Positions 11,349 through 23,868 are shown, counted from the stretch's first letter. The stretch is DNA of 64,000 bases from Limonium bicolor (GCA_023374045.1 CM041778.1:401076438-401140437), one strand, 5' to 3'. Notes: generated by a model not told the origin, from the letters alone. Numbers and translations: made by a program.

Positions 11349-11929
11349 TCCCCCCTCGAGTCAACACTCCCTAGCAAAGGGAGTTTTGACCGCTGATTAA
11401 GGAAAGCAAATCGGCGACCTGGTGTGTAGAAGCGAGAAATCCGGAGTCCCCCGTATCGTACCCTATCTCGAATAAAATGAAAATCCAACACTAGATGTTT
11501 AACCCTGGTATGAAGAATTGTGTTTGAAGCCAGAAAAGATGCACTCAAATTATCTCAATGGAGAATTGGGGGAGATTTGAGGTAGAACCCTAACTCTGAG
11601 AGAAGAGTTTGAAGCCACAAAACTTCGGTAGCCCCACATGCGAGAGCCTTATACTCCGCTTCGGTAGTGGATCTGGAGACTGTCGACTGCTTCTTTGAAG
11701 CCCACGATACTAGATGAGACCTGAGGAAGACAAGCATTCTAGAGGTGGACCGGCGATCACTAACAAGCCGCCCCAATCTGCGTCTGTGGAGACACGAAGG
11801 GAACCTCGTGGCGTAGCAGCAAAGTGAAGACTCAGGTCGCAGGTATGAATTTAAGTATCTCAAGATTCTTTTTACCGCCTTCCAGTGGATGATTCTAGGA
11901 AAGTGCATATATTGACATGTTCTGTTCAC
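11339..11929 (-). pseudogene. copia-1 RNase H domain remnant
   Basis: The - strand reads AVKRILRYL, then after a decayed stretch RRSTSRMLVFL, VSWASKKQSTVSRSTTEAEY and HTRVKHLVLDFHFIRDRV, all typical of the copia RNase H C-terminus. The readable segments are in different frames (11929-11555 and 11548-11339), separated by a stop and a shift. The Asp of the usual DSDWAG motif is lost where the sequence reads CLHRRRLGRL. The domain would degrade the RNA strand during cDNA synthesis; here it cannot be translated as one piece. Confidence 0.8.
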
Positions 11930-12088
11930 TGCAAAACTTATATCGGGGCGGGTGAACGATAAGTACTATAGGCAGCCCACTACACTTCGGTATAGGGTTG
12001 GGTTATCAAAAAGAAGAGAGTCGATTGTGTCCAAATTTTCTGAACGAGTCATGGGAGTGGAGATAAACTTTGATTGCAGCATATTGGT

Positions 12089-12958
12089 TCATTGAAGAAC
12101 ATCTTTTATATATTGTTTCTGAGATAGGGTGAGCCCATGATTGTCTCTGTAAACAGAGATGCCCAGAAAAAAACTACGATTTCCCATGTCGGTGATAGGA
12201 AAATGGTTAGAGAAGGTAGTGGTAAATTTGTGCAATAGGGATGTCGAGGAGCCAGTCAATAGAATATCGTCTACGTACACCAGGACATAGACAGTTTCAG
12301 CGCCTTGATTATAGATAAATAGAGAGTGACCGGACTTTGAAATGTGAAACCCAATTTCAACTAGAAAGGAGCTGAGCTTGGCGTACCATGCTCTAGGAGA
12401 CTGTTTTAAATCGTATATGGCTTTGCGCAACTTGTAAACATGGTTAGGAAACACAAAATCAATAAAACCAGGTGGTTGCTTTGTGTAAACCTCTTCTTCA
12501 AGTTCCCCATGAAGGAACACATTTTGAACATCCAGTTGCTTGATTGACCATTGATTAGATACAACAATAGAAATAACTAGCCTGATTGTAGATTGTTTGA
12601 CCACGGGACTGAATGTTTCTGTATAATCAAGGCCTGGTGCTTGGGAAAAACCCTGAGCAACAAGGCGAGTCTTTCTTCGTTTAATATGACCTCCTGCTGT
12701 TCTTTTTGTTCTAAAAATCCAACGAACCCTAATTAGATTGAGATTAGGAGAAGGTGGAACAAGATCCCAAGTATGATTAGATCTTAAGGCTTGCATTTCT
12801 TTTTCCATAGCCTGAACCCATTCTGTGTGCATTAGAGCCTGCTTTAAAGTAGGGTCATCTGGAATAGAGGCTAGGGCTGTGTGATGAATCTGGTAATTCA
12901 TAGTTCCGTCTGTTCGTGTCAAAGGCTTTAAGGAGTTGGTTTTAGATCTTGTAACCAT
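12089..12958 (-). pseudogene. copia-1 reverse transcriptase
   Basis: A 289-residue open segment contains the copia RT signature blocks: MEKEMQALRSNHTWDLVP, VRWIFRTKR, KTRLVAQGFSQAPGLDYTETFSPVVK, QLDVQNVFLHGELEEEVY, LKQSPRAWYAKL and the catalytic YVDDILLTG. It normally copies the element RNA in cytoplasmic particles. A TAG near 12986 separates it from the upstream linker and a TGA ends it before the RNase H connection, so the polyprotein is split. Some changes (VQNVFLHG where LKNAFLHG is usual) suggest relaxed selection. Confidence 0.9.
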
Positions 12959-12985
12959 GGGGTGTGTAGGAAGAACAGTAGGAGG

Positions 12986-13528
12986 CTACGGGACTGTAGG
13001 TGGTTCAGGTGTTGAGCTTTTAACAGTATTAGTGCCTTTTGTAGGAGAGATAGTAGCAGTGGTATGAGGAAAGGTGTTGGGAGAGAGATTGAAATTTGGA
13101 GAAGAATTTTGAAAAGCATTTTGAGAGGAATGTGAGAGGTTGCTAGGACTGTGAGGAGAGGTATTATCAACAGTATGAGGAGAAGTGTTTGGAGAAAGGT
13201 TGAGATTTTGAGGAGAGTCTTGTGGATGATTGTGAGAAGAATGTGAGGAGCTAGAGTCAGGAAGAAGCAGACTTGTGCATATTCGGAATAAGGAGAGTGT
13301 AAGTGTGAAGTTGAGGGTCTGATTTTTGTGGAGTGTTTTGGTAGGCAAAGGGAAATTCTGTTTCATTAAAGACAACATCCCGTGAAATGTAAATTCTATG
13401 ATTGGCCAAGTCAAGACATATATAACCTGTGTGTTGAGTAGAATATCCCATAAAAACACACCTTGTAGATCTGGTAGATAACTTGTGCCGCTGATATGGT
13501 CTGAGATTAGGATAACAGCTACAACCAA
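12986..13528 (-). pseudogene. copia-1 integrase-RT linker
   Basis: This frame reads through a low-complexity Ser/Pro/His/Asn-rich linker with an internal amino-acid repeat (NLSPNTSPHT ... NLSPNTFPHT) that ends at a TAG before the reverse transcriptase. It is in a different frame from the integrase segment upstream, so a frameshift lies near 13290-13350. Such linkers between integrase and RT are common in copia pol; it has no known catalytic role. Confidence 0.6.
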
Positions 13529-14969
13529 AAACCTTGAGAGACATATAATCAGGATCAGATTTGTAGAACATCTGAAAAGGAGATTTATTGTCCAACACTT
13601 GTGAGGGAATTCTGTTCATCAAGAAAACTGCTGTTTTAAGCGTATAAGTCCAGTAGGTGATGGGCATTGAGGCCTGTGCTAGCAAAGTTATGCCTCTGTC
13701 AACAACGTGCATATGTCGGGTTTCAACAGCCCCATTTTGTTGATGAGAGTGAGGGCAGGTAAGACGATGTCGAATACCCTTTTTCTGTAGAAAGGAGGAG
13801 AGAACTTGAAATTTACCACCACCATCAGTTTGAATAGATCGGATAACAACCTTATGATAATTCTCCACTAGATTGTAAAACGTGTGAAACACATGTTGCA
13901 CTTCAGATTTTAAACAAAGTGGAAATAACCACATATAACCGGAATAATCATCAACTATCAACAAATAATATTTAAAACCATCAACAAAATTCACATAGGC
14001 TGGGCCCCAAACATCTAAAAATAGTAACTCAAAAGGTTCTTTAGAATGACTAGGAGAAATAAAATGGGGAAAGGCATGTGTTTTGCCAAGACAACAAGCC
14101 GGACAAAATTGCAGTGGATAACTGCCTTGAACAAAAAGATTACAACTTCTTAAAGTCTGTTTGGTGGTAGCAATAGAAGGGTGACCAAGCCTCCAGTGCC
14201 AAACGGTGGGAGAAGTCTTGACACTAAGATTAGCTTGAGTGGGTTGAACAGAATCTAAGACGTGAACAACATCTTTAGGGAAGATATAAATGCCTTGTTT
14301 AGCTGGACCTTTGAGAAGAGTTTGATGAGTTTGGAAGTCCTTCAAAACAAAATAAGTGGGGTGAAACTCAAAGTAGGTGTTGTTGTCAACACAAAATTTA
14401 ATTACTGAGAGCAAATGTTTGGTCAAAGCTGGGCTATAAAAGACATTATTGAGTTTGAAAGATTGAGTAGAAGTAGGAAGGAGACCCATACCCTGATGTG
14501 AGATAGGTAGTAAAGACCCATCCCCTAGAGAAATGGATTCAACACCACCATAATCAGTAGACCCTAGGTTTAGTCTAGAAAAGTCTCCTGTAAAATGATG
14601 ACTCGCTGCTGTATCTGGGAGCCAGTCATTGGTAGAAATACCGGTACTGTAGGTTATAGAATTAGCTGTAAAGGACTGTGGTGGAGCTGACTGATAAGAG
14701 TAATTAAAGCGATGGTAACAGTCACGGGCTTCATGCCCCTTTTTATAGCAGATTTGGCACTGAGGTCTATCATCAGTTGACCAGAAAAGTGTAGAATTCC
14801 CAGAAGATCTACATTGATTAGAATTTTCTCCTCTTGAGTTTTGACGTCCTCTTCCTCTAGTATAGTTTCCATGAGAAGAACCTTTGTTACCTCCCCTTCC
14901 TCTGGTTGAAGAGTTGGTAAAATGCTGAGAGGAGGTGACTGTAGAATTTGTAGTGATTGAGTGATTCAA
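13257..14969 (-). pseudogene. copia-1 gag zinc knuckle, protease and integrase
   Basis: A 570-codon open segment. In order: an Asn/Ser/Gly-rich stretch, the CCHC knuckle CQICYKKGHEARDC (nucleic-acid binding, about residues 72-85), an aspartic protease site WLPDTAASHH (DTA where DSGA is usual), the integrase HHCC zinc motif (WRLGHPS ... CPACCLGK) and the DDE core with LDVWGP, QTDGGG and NGAVETRH. The integrase would insert the cDNA into the host genome. The frame is open at both ends but continues into neither the upstream gag nor the downstream RT, so the element is defective. Confidence 0.88.
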
Positions 14970-15035
14970 CTGTTGAGCTTGCTGCCTTAAAGTAGCCTCA
15001 AACTGAAGCCAACTGCTGAGAATCTCAAAAGGAGC

Positions 15036-15679
15036 CTACTGCTCCCTACTAGACCGTATGATAGAAATTATAGAATTGTACTCGACTGGAAGACCACGCA
15101 ATATAAAAGTCTGAAATTCAGTATCTGAAATAGAATGACCTGCTACAGCCATAGAGTGAACAAGAGTACGAGCCCTGTTGTAATATTCAGTAATGGATTC
15201 TTCTCCCTTTTTTAAAATACTAGCAAGCTGGAGATGCAAATGATCCAGATTTGCAGCAGTTTGAGCAGCTTAGGTGTTGTGTAATGAATCCCATAATTGT
15301 TTTGAGGTTTCACAGCCAACTACCAACACAATAATTGGTTCCGTCAATGACATGTGAATAAGAGACATAATCAATTGATCCTGATTTGTCCATCGAAGAT
15401 ATTCTAAATTTATCTCATTATTTTCATTATGCTTTGCTGGACAACTGTATGAGCCATCAACAAACTTAAATAAATCATTCCCTCTGAGGAAACCGACTAT
15501 TGTAGTTTTCCACAAACTGAATTTAATTGGGAAAGTTTTATCAAATTTCCAACCGCTGAGAGAACTGATTGCGTACCGTTTGAAGATTGAGAGGATGAGA
15601 CATTGACGCTGTTGTTATTTCCTGCTGGTCCTCTAGATGCAGTCGACCCAGATGGAGAAGAAACTACCGTCGTCATCAA
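15036..15679 (-). pseudogene. copia-1 gag (capsid) remnant
   Basis: Three readable pieces in the gag position: 15679-15497 (Ser/Asn-rich N-terminus), 15515-15270 (WKTTIVGFLRGNDLFKFVDG, WTNQDQLIMSLIHMSL, TSKQLWDSL) and 15239-15036 (LASILKKGEESITEYYNRAR, HSISDTEFQTFILRGLPVEY). These match the retrotransposon gag family UBN2 and relatives. Stops and a shift separate the pieces. The product would form the virus-like particle. Confidence 0.8.
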
Positions 15680-15697
15680 TGCAACAGTAGTATTCCA

Positions 15698-15709
15698 GCT
15701 CTAATACCA
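15698..15709 (-). other. copia-1 primer binding site
   Basis: TGGTATTAGAGC on the - strand, directly abutting the 5' LTR, complementary to the 3' end of plant initiator tRNA-Met with one change from TGGTATCAGAGC. Its position fixes the inner LTR edge and so supports the TA...TA ends. Confidence 0.85.
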
Positions 15710-15929
15710 TAAATAAAATAGGGTTTCACGTGTAATTCATCGGGTGTCTTGTATTGAGTGCAGATAGTTCTATTTATAGTAAGAACTAACTTTATGTACA
15801 TTTGTACTGACTGAAAACAAATATACTGACTATTGGGCTTTATTATTTTAGCCCATTACAAACTTAAACTGAATAACTAGAGTGGACTCATTTTGAGCTC
15901 GTATTGAATTATGATCAATTTACTTAATA
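15710..15929 (-). repeat. copia-1 5' LTR (220 bp)
   Basis: The full-length copy. On the - strand it begins TATTAAGTAAATTG and ends CTATTTTATTTA. A CTATAAATAG box lies at about 15769-15780 and is the likely promoter. AGCTT follows it at 15930. Confidence 0.9.
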
Positions 15930-15934
15930 AGCTT

Positions 15935-17400
15935 TTCTCTTATGAAAGCACAAATATCAGGCAGGTGAAAGAGAAGATGGTGCATGTGGTGCTGCAAGGG
16001 AACCATGATCCTTTGATGGATCTTGGTGTTTCAGCAGATTAATAAGATGAAGGTGCCAAAGGATCTCGTTTTTAGCTTAGTACCTATGTGGGTGCGACTA
16101 ATGATGTTCCTTTCCTCTCGCAAAACACGGCCTTCGCAAGGCGTTTGGGAGACTGTTTCGCTGCCTTCTTGGAATATGGTGATGATGAAGGACAATTGGA
16201 TCTTATCATACTAGTTCTTAGATGTGTTTCCATAGTGTTGGAAGGGGTAGCTTCGGTTTTGCGAGTGACCTAAGAAAAAATGTTGGCTATCTATTCCCGT
16301 TGTGGGCTTTCGTGCATGCAACAAAGGAATGTTTGACCACACAAAACCGACATCGAGGGTTTACCCTGATGGTCCCTGGTTGCGTACTTCAGGGGTTTGC
16401 TTTGGGTGAAGGTATTTAATTATGTCAACAACGACGTTTGGAAGTATATATGTGGTCTAGCTGAAAGAAATTCATCTCAAGGTGCAAACTATTCCACTAG
16501 AACTCAAGTCCACGAGGATCCATCCGTATGTGTTCTCAACCAAGAGGGTTCAATGGATCAGAAGTAGGAGCTAGTTCTCAGTCGGTTAAAGGTATTACTC
16601 ATGACCCGAAGGTGGCAACTATTGCTAATGAAGAAGACTTATAGGATATTCCTGTCCAAACGATGATGGAGGAGTTTCCATCTATGTTAGGTGGGAAAAA
16701 GAGAAATTTCAATCGTGTCCTCTAAGAGGGTTCATTGGAAGAGATTTGGTCTATCTACAAGACTAGTCCTCATGTTAAAAAAAGGCAAAACTACTTCTAA
16801 GAAGGGATCGAGTTTGACAGTGGATCTAGTCCATCAACAAGAGTCTACTAAAGTATGTTGGTGACACTCATGCAAACACGACAACTCCTGATTCCTGGAG
16901 GTGCCAAGACTAATGATTCAAGCGTCCCACAATCACAAAAATTGGTGTAACTCTACTGTGATTGTGTGCTCTTTTTGGTCTTATGTTGTGCCTTTACTAA
17001 ATAATCACTTTGTAAAGTTGGTAGGTCATATCATCATAGGTTAGTGGTGGATGTATCTTTAATTTTCAGTTGTTTGAATAGTTCGTTAAGTCAATTTGGT
17101 TACATGGTAGTTTTCAAGTATGTTAGGGTAGGTTCCTCATACCTTAGGGCGTGGTATGTTATGCAGATCACTACTTTTGTAGTACAATTTTGGTGGTTCT
17201 TATTCTCACATGATGAGCTGGAAGGGCTCAATTTCTTATGTTCAGTAGGAATTGCATCCATGTAGGTAGATGTAATTCAGGTATAGACAGGGGTTTCACC
17301 TTTGCCGCTGCCAACGGGTTGGGTTGGGGGCTACAAAGAACCGAGATTACGTACTCTTGTTTATGCTTAGTTACTAATAAAAAGGTTGGATGGTAGTTTA
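15935..17400 (+). pseudogene. LINE ORF1 remnant with decayed zinc knuckle
   Basis: Fragments in shifting + frames fit the N-terminal protein of plant L1-type LINEs: NTAFARRLGDCFAAFLEY near 16110-16180 (the block before the zinc finger in DUF4283-type ORF1), then a stretch near 16255-16335 that includes HATKEC, the second half of a CCHC knuckle. Many stops and shifts follow. Bases 16700-17400 have no readable domain and end in an AT-rich tail. The copia-1 insertion borders it at 15930, so the LINE may have been the target. Confidence 0.5.
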
Positions 17401-18799
17401 AAAACACAATTAATATCATGATATCTAAGGTTCAATTTTTATTAGTATTACAAAAGATCAAAATTGAGCAAGATTTCTTAAACGAATTAGCTACTGAAAA
17501 GTCATATGATGAACAAAATCTATAAACATAAATGTAGAAAAATGCAATTTAATACAGTTTAAGGTCGCTTCTAATTAATAGATTTTTTATTCCAACAAAA
17601 CATGCTTAACAACCCATTTGATACACCAGTTCTGAGCTTGTACTTAGCCACCCTTGAGAAAGGATCCAAGATGGTTCTTTTTTGATCTTTAACTAACCTT
17701 CTTAATGTTATTTGAAAACATATTAACTATTACAATGGACTAAGGTTATAAACTCCTCAGAAACTAATTACATTCTCCACACCACCCAGTGATTAGTATG
17801 TGAGAAAAGTCCATGCATTGACCATAAATGGAAGAAAAAGTATTAATACATGATTCATCGTTTCCTAGGAATCATGTCTTAATAATCCACCAATTCGTTT
17901 TGCTAAATGGCCATACATGATAAGATCGTGTGAAAAAATTCACATGAAATTTTTGCTCATGTAAATCATGCACGTGAAATGAAGCATGTCTTTATAATCT
18001 AACACTACTAGGATCAATTGAAGCCTTTTTGCTGATTGTAGCATATGAGGATTTGATTTGACACGGTAGCTACCATTTTTTAATAGTATCAATTTAAGGA
18101 ATCACTACTAGTAGAACATAAGAGTGGGATCCGTTAGATGATCTTTGAACCTAGGCGTAAAAAATAAGGATCTCAATAATGAGGTATACAAAAATAAAAC
18201 AAACTTTATATGTTGGATGGTCCATTGTCTAATCACTTGGTAAAAATCATATACAGATGCAAAATATGCCTAAAACCTAGATCCCAGAATAATGATTGAA
18301 TACCTCATCCCATTTCAATCAATGCATTGCTTTAAATAAACTTTTGTCACCCCACACAAAATAGAGTTATGGTGGAGGTAAGCTGAGTTACCATAGATTT
18401 AGGAAGCAAGATGAAGACAGGGTGTAAGTTGGTACAACATGAAGGAGACACTTAGACAAAGCGCCATTTGAAGACTTCTAGTAACCATTAAAGTCTCTAG
18501 ATTTTAAATTATTAAGCACATTTTTATAAAAGTAAGCACGATAATCTTTCCTCTTAATACGAGGGTATTTTCCTATGTGACAAAACAAAAGGAATGATCT
18601 CATTGTTTGGGTTGCACTGTTTCTTATGAATAACCAAGGGAGACTCTAACTTGGACTTGCGTTCTATATTCATGACATCCTTTAGGGGTAAGTAAGATGA
18701 AAAATGAACTATGCTCCCGTACATAGGCCAAAAATGAATGATTAAGAAGATTCGATTATGACATTCTTTTAGCACATATCTACTAATCCTCAAATGCAA
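17400..18799. other. AT-rich spacer, no gene seen
   Basis: Only short ORFs without recognisable motifs; no repeat structure noticed. Confidence 0.4.
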
Positions 18800-21625
18800 T
18801 TGAATGTAGATGTTTCTCATATGATTATGAAGCACAAATATCTAACCCTTGCTGCGTACCATGTTCTTATTCGTTTTCATGGCATCCGCTACTACTTTAG
18901 CTTCCGCTCAGGTGTTCCCGCCATTTATACTATGGCTTGCCATTCACTTGGCTCAATAGAATACACTACTCTTATAAATCTCTCTACGCTCCTTACACAT
19001 TGTTTACTCGGCAATTCGTATTGCACACGTACTGTGTTTACTACTCAACCGATTACTCTCTCGGTTTCCGACCATTGCTATTAAAGCCTTTCTAAATACT
19101 ATTTCTGTTCAAATTACTCCTTGGCAATAAACACATGCTCAAGTTTCATTACACCGCTTTAGCGGTTTCACATTATATTCTTAGGTGGTAGCCTTTCTCT
19201 GGAGGATTCATGCAATTGCCGCTCCATATGCCCACAATAACGAGGGGTATCCCCACTGTAAGGTAGTGGCTCATTCTCCATGATTCCTCTTATACCTTTA
19301 TGCATGGGTTTTGCAACGTTTGGATCTACGAATTGTAGTTGGTTTTCCGGCTTACAAGCCACATTGTCTCGAGCCATGCTCTTTGCAGGCTGCTTACACA
19401 AGTTTCTTCTTCTCCGTATACCATAAAATGGGTTGGAGGTATTACTGGGCTCTTTGATATGCTTGTCTCATCACACTTCCGTACATGGAAGGCCCTTAAG
19501 TATCTTGATATCAGTCTATGCCCTATGGCAATTTAGGGTGTTCCCTTGCTAAGTGGGATCCCTTCGGGGTTCTACCCTAGTGTTCGCTTTAACACTTGTG
19601 TTCTCAACACGATATCTCGTTCAACTACTGTTGACTCTGGTACCCTTCACGGATTGCTCCTGGGTGTTCCTGAGTTGCGCCACTACATCTGGTCTAAACT
19701 CATGGGTATATTCAGTTTCTTACTCCGCCTTGTGGTTATATATATTTTGAACTATCCCGTTTAGGGTTGTAACGTCTCCCGTTCTTGGTTAGACTATGGA
19801 TACTACCTTCTTACATTGTTGGCCGGGTTTGATATTCCCTAAAATGGGGTATAATATCTTCCCGTAGCCGTGGTGATTGTTCTGGGAATTCTATCCCATT
19901 ATCGAACATTGACAAATTCATTTCGAGCATTCGCCATATTGTTTACGCGGGTATTCATTTCTGTTATCATGTATTTGCTTCGAGATTCCTGAGACATATC
20001 CAATGTCTATACTTAATACTCCATACTTCTCGCACTTTCGACTCTTTAATCATCCTCTTGGACTGGGTTCTTGACTCCTTTAGCTCGGTAAGCTTCCCTG
20101 AATTCTTCGATCATTCGAGGTGTCCAACAATCGTGGTTTGAACTTATCTTATGGTCCGTAGTATGGAGTCGACTACTTCCCGTGCTCCGTACTCTACTTG
20201 TATACATACATGAAGTATCTTATTGATACGTTACCACTTACCCGACTAACTCATAACTGGTCTGTCAGGCCCGCAAGCTCCTTCGGAGTGCGGTCGTCCC
20301 ATGTCTTGTTTTTGTACACTGTAGTGTCGGTCACACGCCTAGGTGAAGTATTCTGGTGCTAACTCCTCTTATATCGTCCTATGATAACTTACCGTGGTTT
20401 TCTGGTTTGGTTTTTAAAATTTGGGGGGTGTTGGAAAATTTTATGTTTTGAAAGAAAAATTTGAGTTTGAAAATAAAATCTTCACGACATTTCAATACCG
20501 GTTGCTTCTTACCAGATCTAGCTTCTTGCCGACTGATATGCTCTTCAATACAGTGGTCAGGCCGTTAGGCCTTTCCAAGGTTTCGTTTCAAAATTCTTAA
20601 GGTTGTGTTGCCTTATTGGCTTTGTTTGTCATCTTGGTACTTTGCTAAGTACTTTTTGCTTGTTAACGTTCCTCATCATAGTTCCGCTATTACTGCACTT
20701 GCTGTGGCAAGTGCGTGGTACGGGCGGTTTTTGGGTTAACTCATACCGGTCATGGTATTGTTCACATTAGTATTCGGTAGCCGTGTCAGCTCTTCCTTTG
20801 ATCCTTTAGTTGGATAACTGCTCGTCGGAGCTGCTTCTTGTTCGTCTTGATGTGACTGTCACCCTTCCGGGTGCTTCTCCCTTCTCGGGGACCCTTATTT
20901 ACTTAATTCTGTGTCCTACCTCGTTGCTTGTTCCCACGTCTTACTGTGGTTACCGAGGTTTAACTCCTTTAGGCACTACTTTGGTAGTCCTATTCGGGTA
21001 TGCCCCGTAAATATGCTCGTAGTTGTCTAACCTTTTCGGGTGTGGTAGGGTGGGTGTACCTACTCTTGACTAGCTTCTTAGTCGGTTAGTATACCGCTGG
21101 TGGTATTACTTAACTATGGCGGTCCGTAGACATGTGTCCTGGTTTGCATTACTTCATCTCTTCCGCCTCATTGCACAGTTGGTACTTTCCTTCTCGCTGC
21201 TACTTGGCTAGCCGGGTTCTCGCGACTGCTAGGCATGTCGCCCCATGCTGCCGCAGATTCCGGTCTCCTTGGGATAGGATTTCTTGATCTCCCGCCATTA
21301 AGTGCGGTTATTGTAGTTCCAGCGGGATCCGTCTCTGGGATTTCCGGTTCTTTGATTCTACCGCACGACAAGTTCTGGTTCATATAGAAATATTTATCAA
21401 CTGCCAGGTCGGGTTTTCTCGTCTTTCTGGCGTTCTTCCCCGAGCTTTAAATACGGGGGTTGTGGAGGGCGGGTTTGGTATTGTAGGTATCCAGATCATA
21501 CTAGAAGTTCCTATCTAGCGTATCTCTCACACTATCACTTAACCCTTAGCCCTAAGTCTCTAATTCCTAACTCGGTATTTCCTAAGCTCGGTATTTCCAG
21601 TCATCAGAGCGAAGATACCATTTTT
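18800..21625 (-). mobile_element. Internal region of a decayed gypsy-like element
   Basis: Less AT-rich than its surroundings and directly internal to the LTR edge at 21626. On the - strand a short frame at 21383-21168 starts MNQNLSCGRIKEPEIPETD, in the place expected for gag, but no capsid, protease, RT or integrase motif is readable. Another - frame (19401-19168) shows no known domain. The element is either a large non-autonomous derivative or too decayed to read. No second LTR was found to the left, so it is truncated. Confidence 0.35.
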
Positions 21626-22304
21626 GTAACACCCCATCCGCTAATCTCATAATTTCCTCTTAAACTGTCTCAATTTCCCATAATATCGCAGTGGAACACT
21701 AAATACAACGGAGGGTGATACAACGCCATTAGCCACCCACGTGGCTAACCAGGCCTAACTCAAATACAGTAACGGTCTGATGGTCTGGAACAACTGAGTA
21801 CACAAGCTCAATTACATTACTCATTCACTCTAATCGAGTCTCATACAATACATTACCCCATTCAGTTCCTTACTATACTGAGTCTACAATATACGGATGC
21901 CAATAACATATTCGGTCTTACACCTCATTCAAGTACACAAGTAATTAAAATCTAACTACCCATGCTAACCACCGACCCCGTCCTACTCTCGAATGGTATC
22001 ATCTTCGGTGTACCTAAAAATAAAAACCGATGCCCTAGGGGCTCAGCTTAACGCGCATATGAATTGCATACCCCGCGTGCTAACCGGGGAGCCCGACTAC
22101 TCTTTTTCGAGAGCATGAATTCATTTTAATCATCAACATGCACATAGCAATACTTATATTATGCTACTACACAAGGAATCAACATCCAACATGGAATACA
22201 TCCCTAACTCCACATCAATTGTTAGTTCATACCTACTCACTTTTAGGCTTCGACGGTTCTACCTCTCTAATGCCTTAGCTACTTTGTTCATTATCTCCAC
22301 CCAC

Positions 22305-22440
22305 TCTCTCGTGTTACTTATTCCCTAACTCACCCACTCTCTCGGTTACTTATTCTTTTTCCTCACCCATTGTCTTGGGTTACTTATACTTATCTACCCA
22401 CCGCTACTCTTGGTTACTAATACTCAAGCTCTTGTAGTTA
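22305..22440. repeat. Degenerate tandem repeat, unit about 33 bp
   Basis: Four units of the form CACCCACTCTCTCG(TG)TTACTTATT with drifted spacers, the last reading ACCCACCGCTACTCTTGGTTAC. They lie within the putative LTR. Confidence 0.65.
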
Positions 22441-23687
22441 CCGAGACACTACAGGACTCCTACTGTCATGCTTGTTTCTCTTAATACATTCCTAAGATCC
22501 AAAACCATGGCTCTCTAGCATAGTCTTACTTCCCCTGTTTCGACCCTACTCTGGGTCTAGCATGGTGGGAAGGTTCGACTAGCTCCCGGAACTCTCTCTT
22601 AGTTCCTACTTCATTCACACAGGTCCGAACTTCTCTCGGACTTCTCACATTCCCATACGCTCCTCTCTCGTAGTTATAATATCAATGTGTATTTTAGTCT
22701 AGAAGCATCCCTCTCGATGTTTCTAATGACTTTGGGAATTCCTTCTAAGTTCGGGTATCCTTAGGTTTTAAGGGTTGCCCAATATTTCGAATACTTGAAA
22801 GTTTCGGTTATTTTCTCATACCGGATCGAATCCTTATATAGGAGTTCAACCGTATCTTAAGGGAGTATAATGGTCCCCTACTTATTTTACTTATCTTGCT
22901 AGTTCACATCTTCGAACTATACTTAATCCCCTTCATAGAGGTTCATTTATCTTTCCACTCTTATTTGTTTCGTGGATTGTTTCGATTTGGTTTTCTAACC
23001 GTTATCGGGTGTTTTACTCAACCTGTACATCCTCCTCACCTACTAGTGAGTTCATAGTTTGTGTTATCGTTATTCTTTAACCGATATCTTGTGTGTTTGC
23101 ACGTTCCCGTTATTTTACGAAATGACCCGCTCTATGAGTTTCTACCATTCGTACTTCAACTATGAGTCGGTCTACCACTAATAAAGTTAGACCTCACCCT
23201 CACACACCGGCATTCAAGTATGTCAGCTCATACAATATACAACAAGACATGCATATACTCAAGCAATTGTTCAATTTCATGCTTTAGTCTTGATTAAGCC
23301 GGCACACAAACACACAAATCAACGTAACTCGGTTAGCATACGGGGCATAAGAAAATCATACCTTTCACCTTGGTTTCACTTTTACCGTGTCCTCACATTG
23401 CTCGGTTCACACATGGTTCTCTGATAATATTTCAAACACTATTATCAATACCAAGCTCATACGGTACGTAATTAAATACTACTCCCGTACTTACCCCGTC
23501 ATCCCGTTATCTCGGTTTTACTCTTGTTAATTTGAGTTCTTACTTCACACTCACTTCTAACACTTTCTTACACTTCTTAGGGCCTTTACATGTCACCAAA
23601 CAAGGCCTAAACAACATCTAAAACCAATACCCATCACTTCCCCATCATTTAGGGCCTGAAAAACACTCACGGTTCAATTTTGTGCAT

Positions 23688-23868
23688 GGTCCGGGACCTG
23701 GTCCGGGTCCCTAGTCCTGGACCAATGCCAGAACGTACTCTCAGGTGATTTTTTTCCTCTGGTCCGGGACTTGGTCCGGGTCCCTAGTCCCGGACCACTT
23801 CATTTTTCAACTTTCAGGGTGTTTTTATGCTTGGCCCGGGACTTGGTCCGGCCCCTAAGTCCCGGACC
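23688..23868. repeat. Three GC-rich 36-bp hairpin units, 72-73 bp apart
   Basis: Units at 23688-23723, 23761-23796 and 23833-23868 follow the pattern GG(T/C)CCGGGAC - TGGTCCGG - GTCC(C/T)GGACC. Each has near-complementary arms. Spacing is regular and the intervening sequence differs. Confidence 0.75.

Larger units (their letters stand above)
11210..15929 (-). mobile_element. Degraded Ty1/copia element with TA...TA LTR ends (copia-1)
   Basis: A complete insertion: LTRs at 11210-11348 (3' LTR) and 15710-15929 (5' LTR), AGCTT duplicated at 11205-11209 and 15930-15934, a primer binding site next to the 5' LTR, and a purine-rich tract (GAGGGGGGA on the - strand) next to the 3' LTR. Domain order gag, protease, integrase, reverse transcriptase, RNase H identifies Ty1/copia. 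The pol and gag frames are broken in several places, so it cannot encode its own proteins. Confidence 0.92.

Noticed and set aside
18794..19764. Series of + strand ORFs of 65-96 codons
   Set aside because: No family resemblance and inconsistent frames; the region is better explained as decayed retroelement interior on the - strand.
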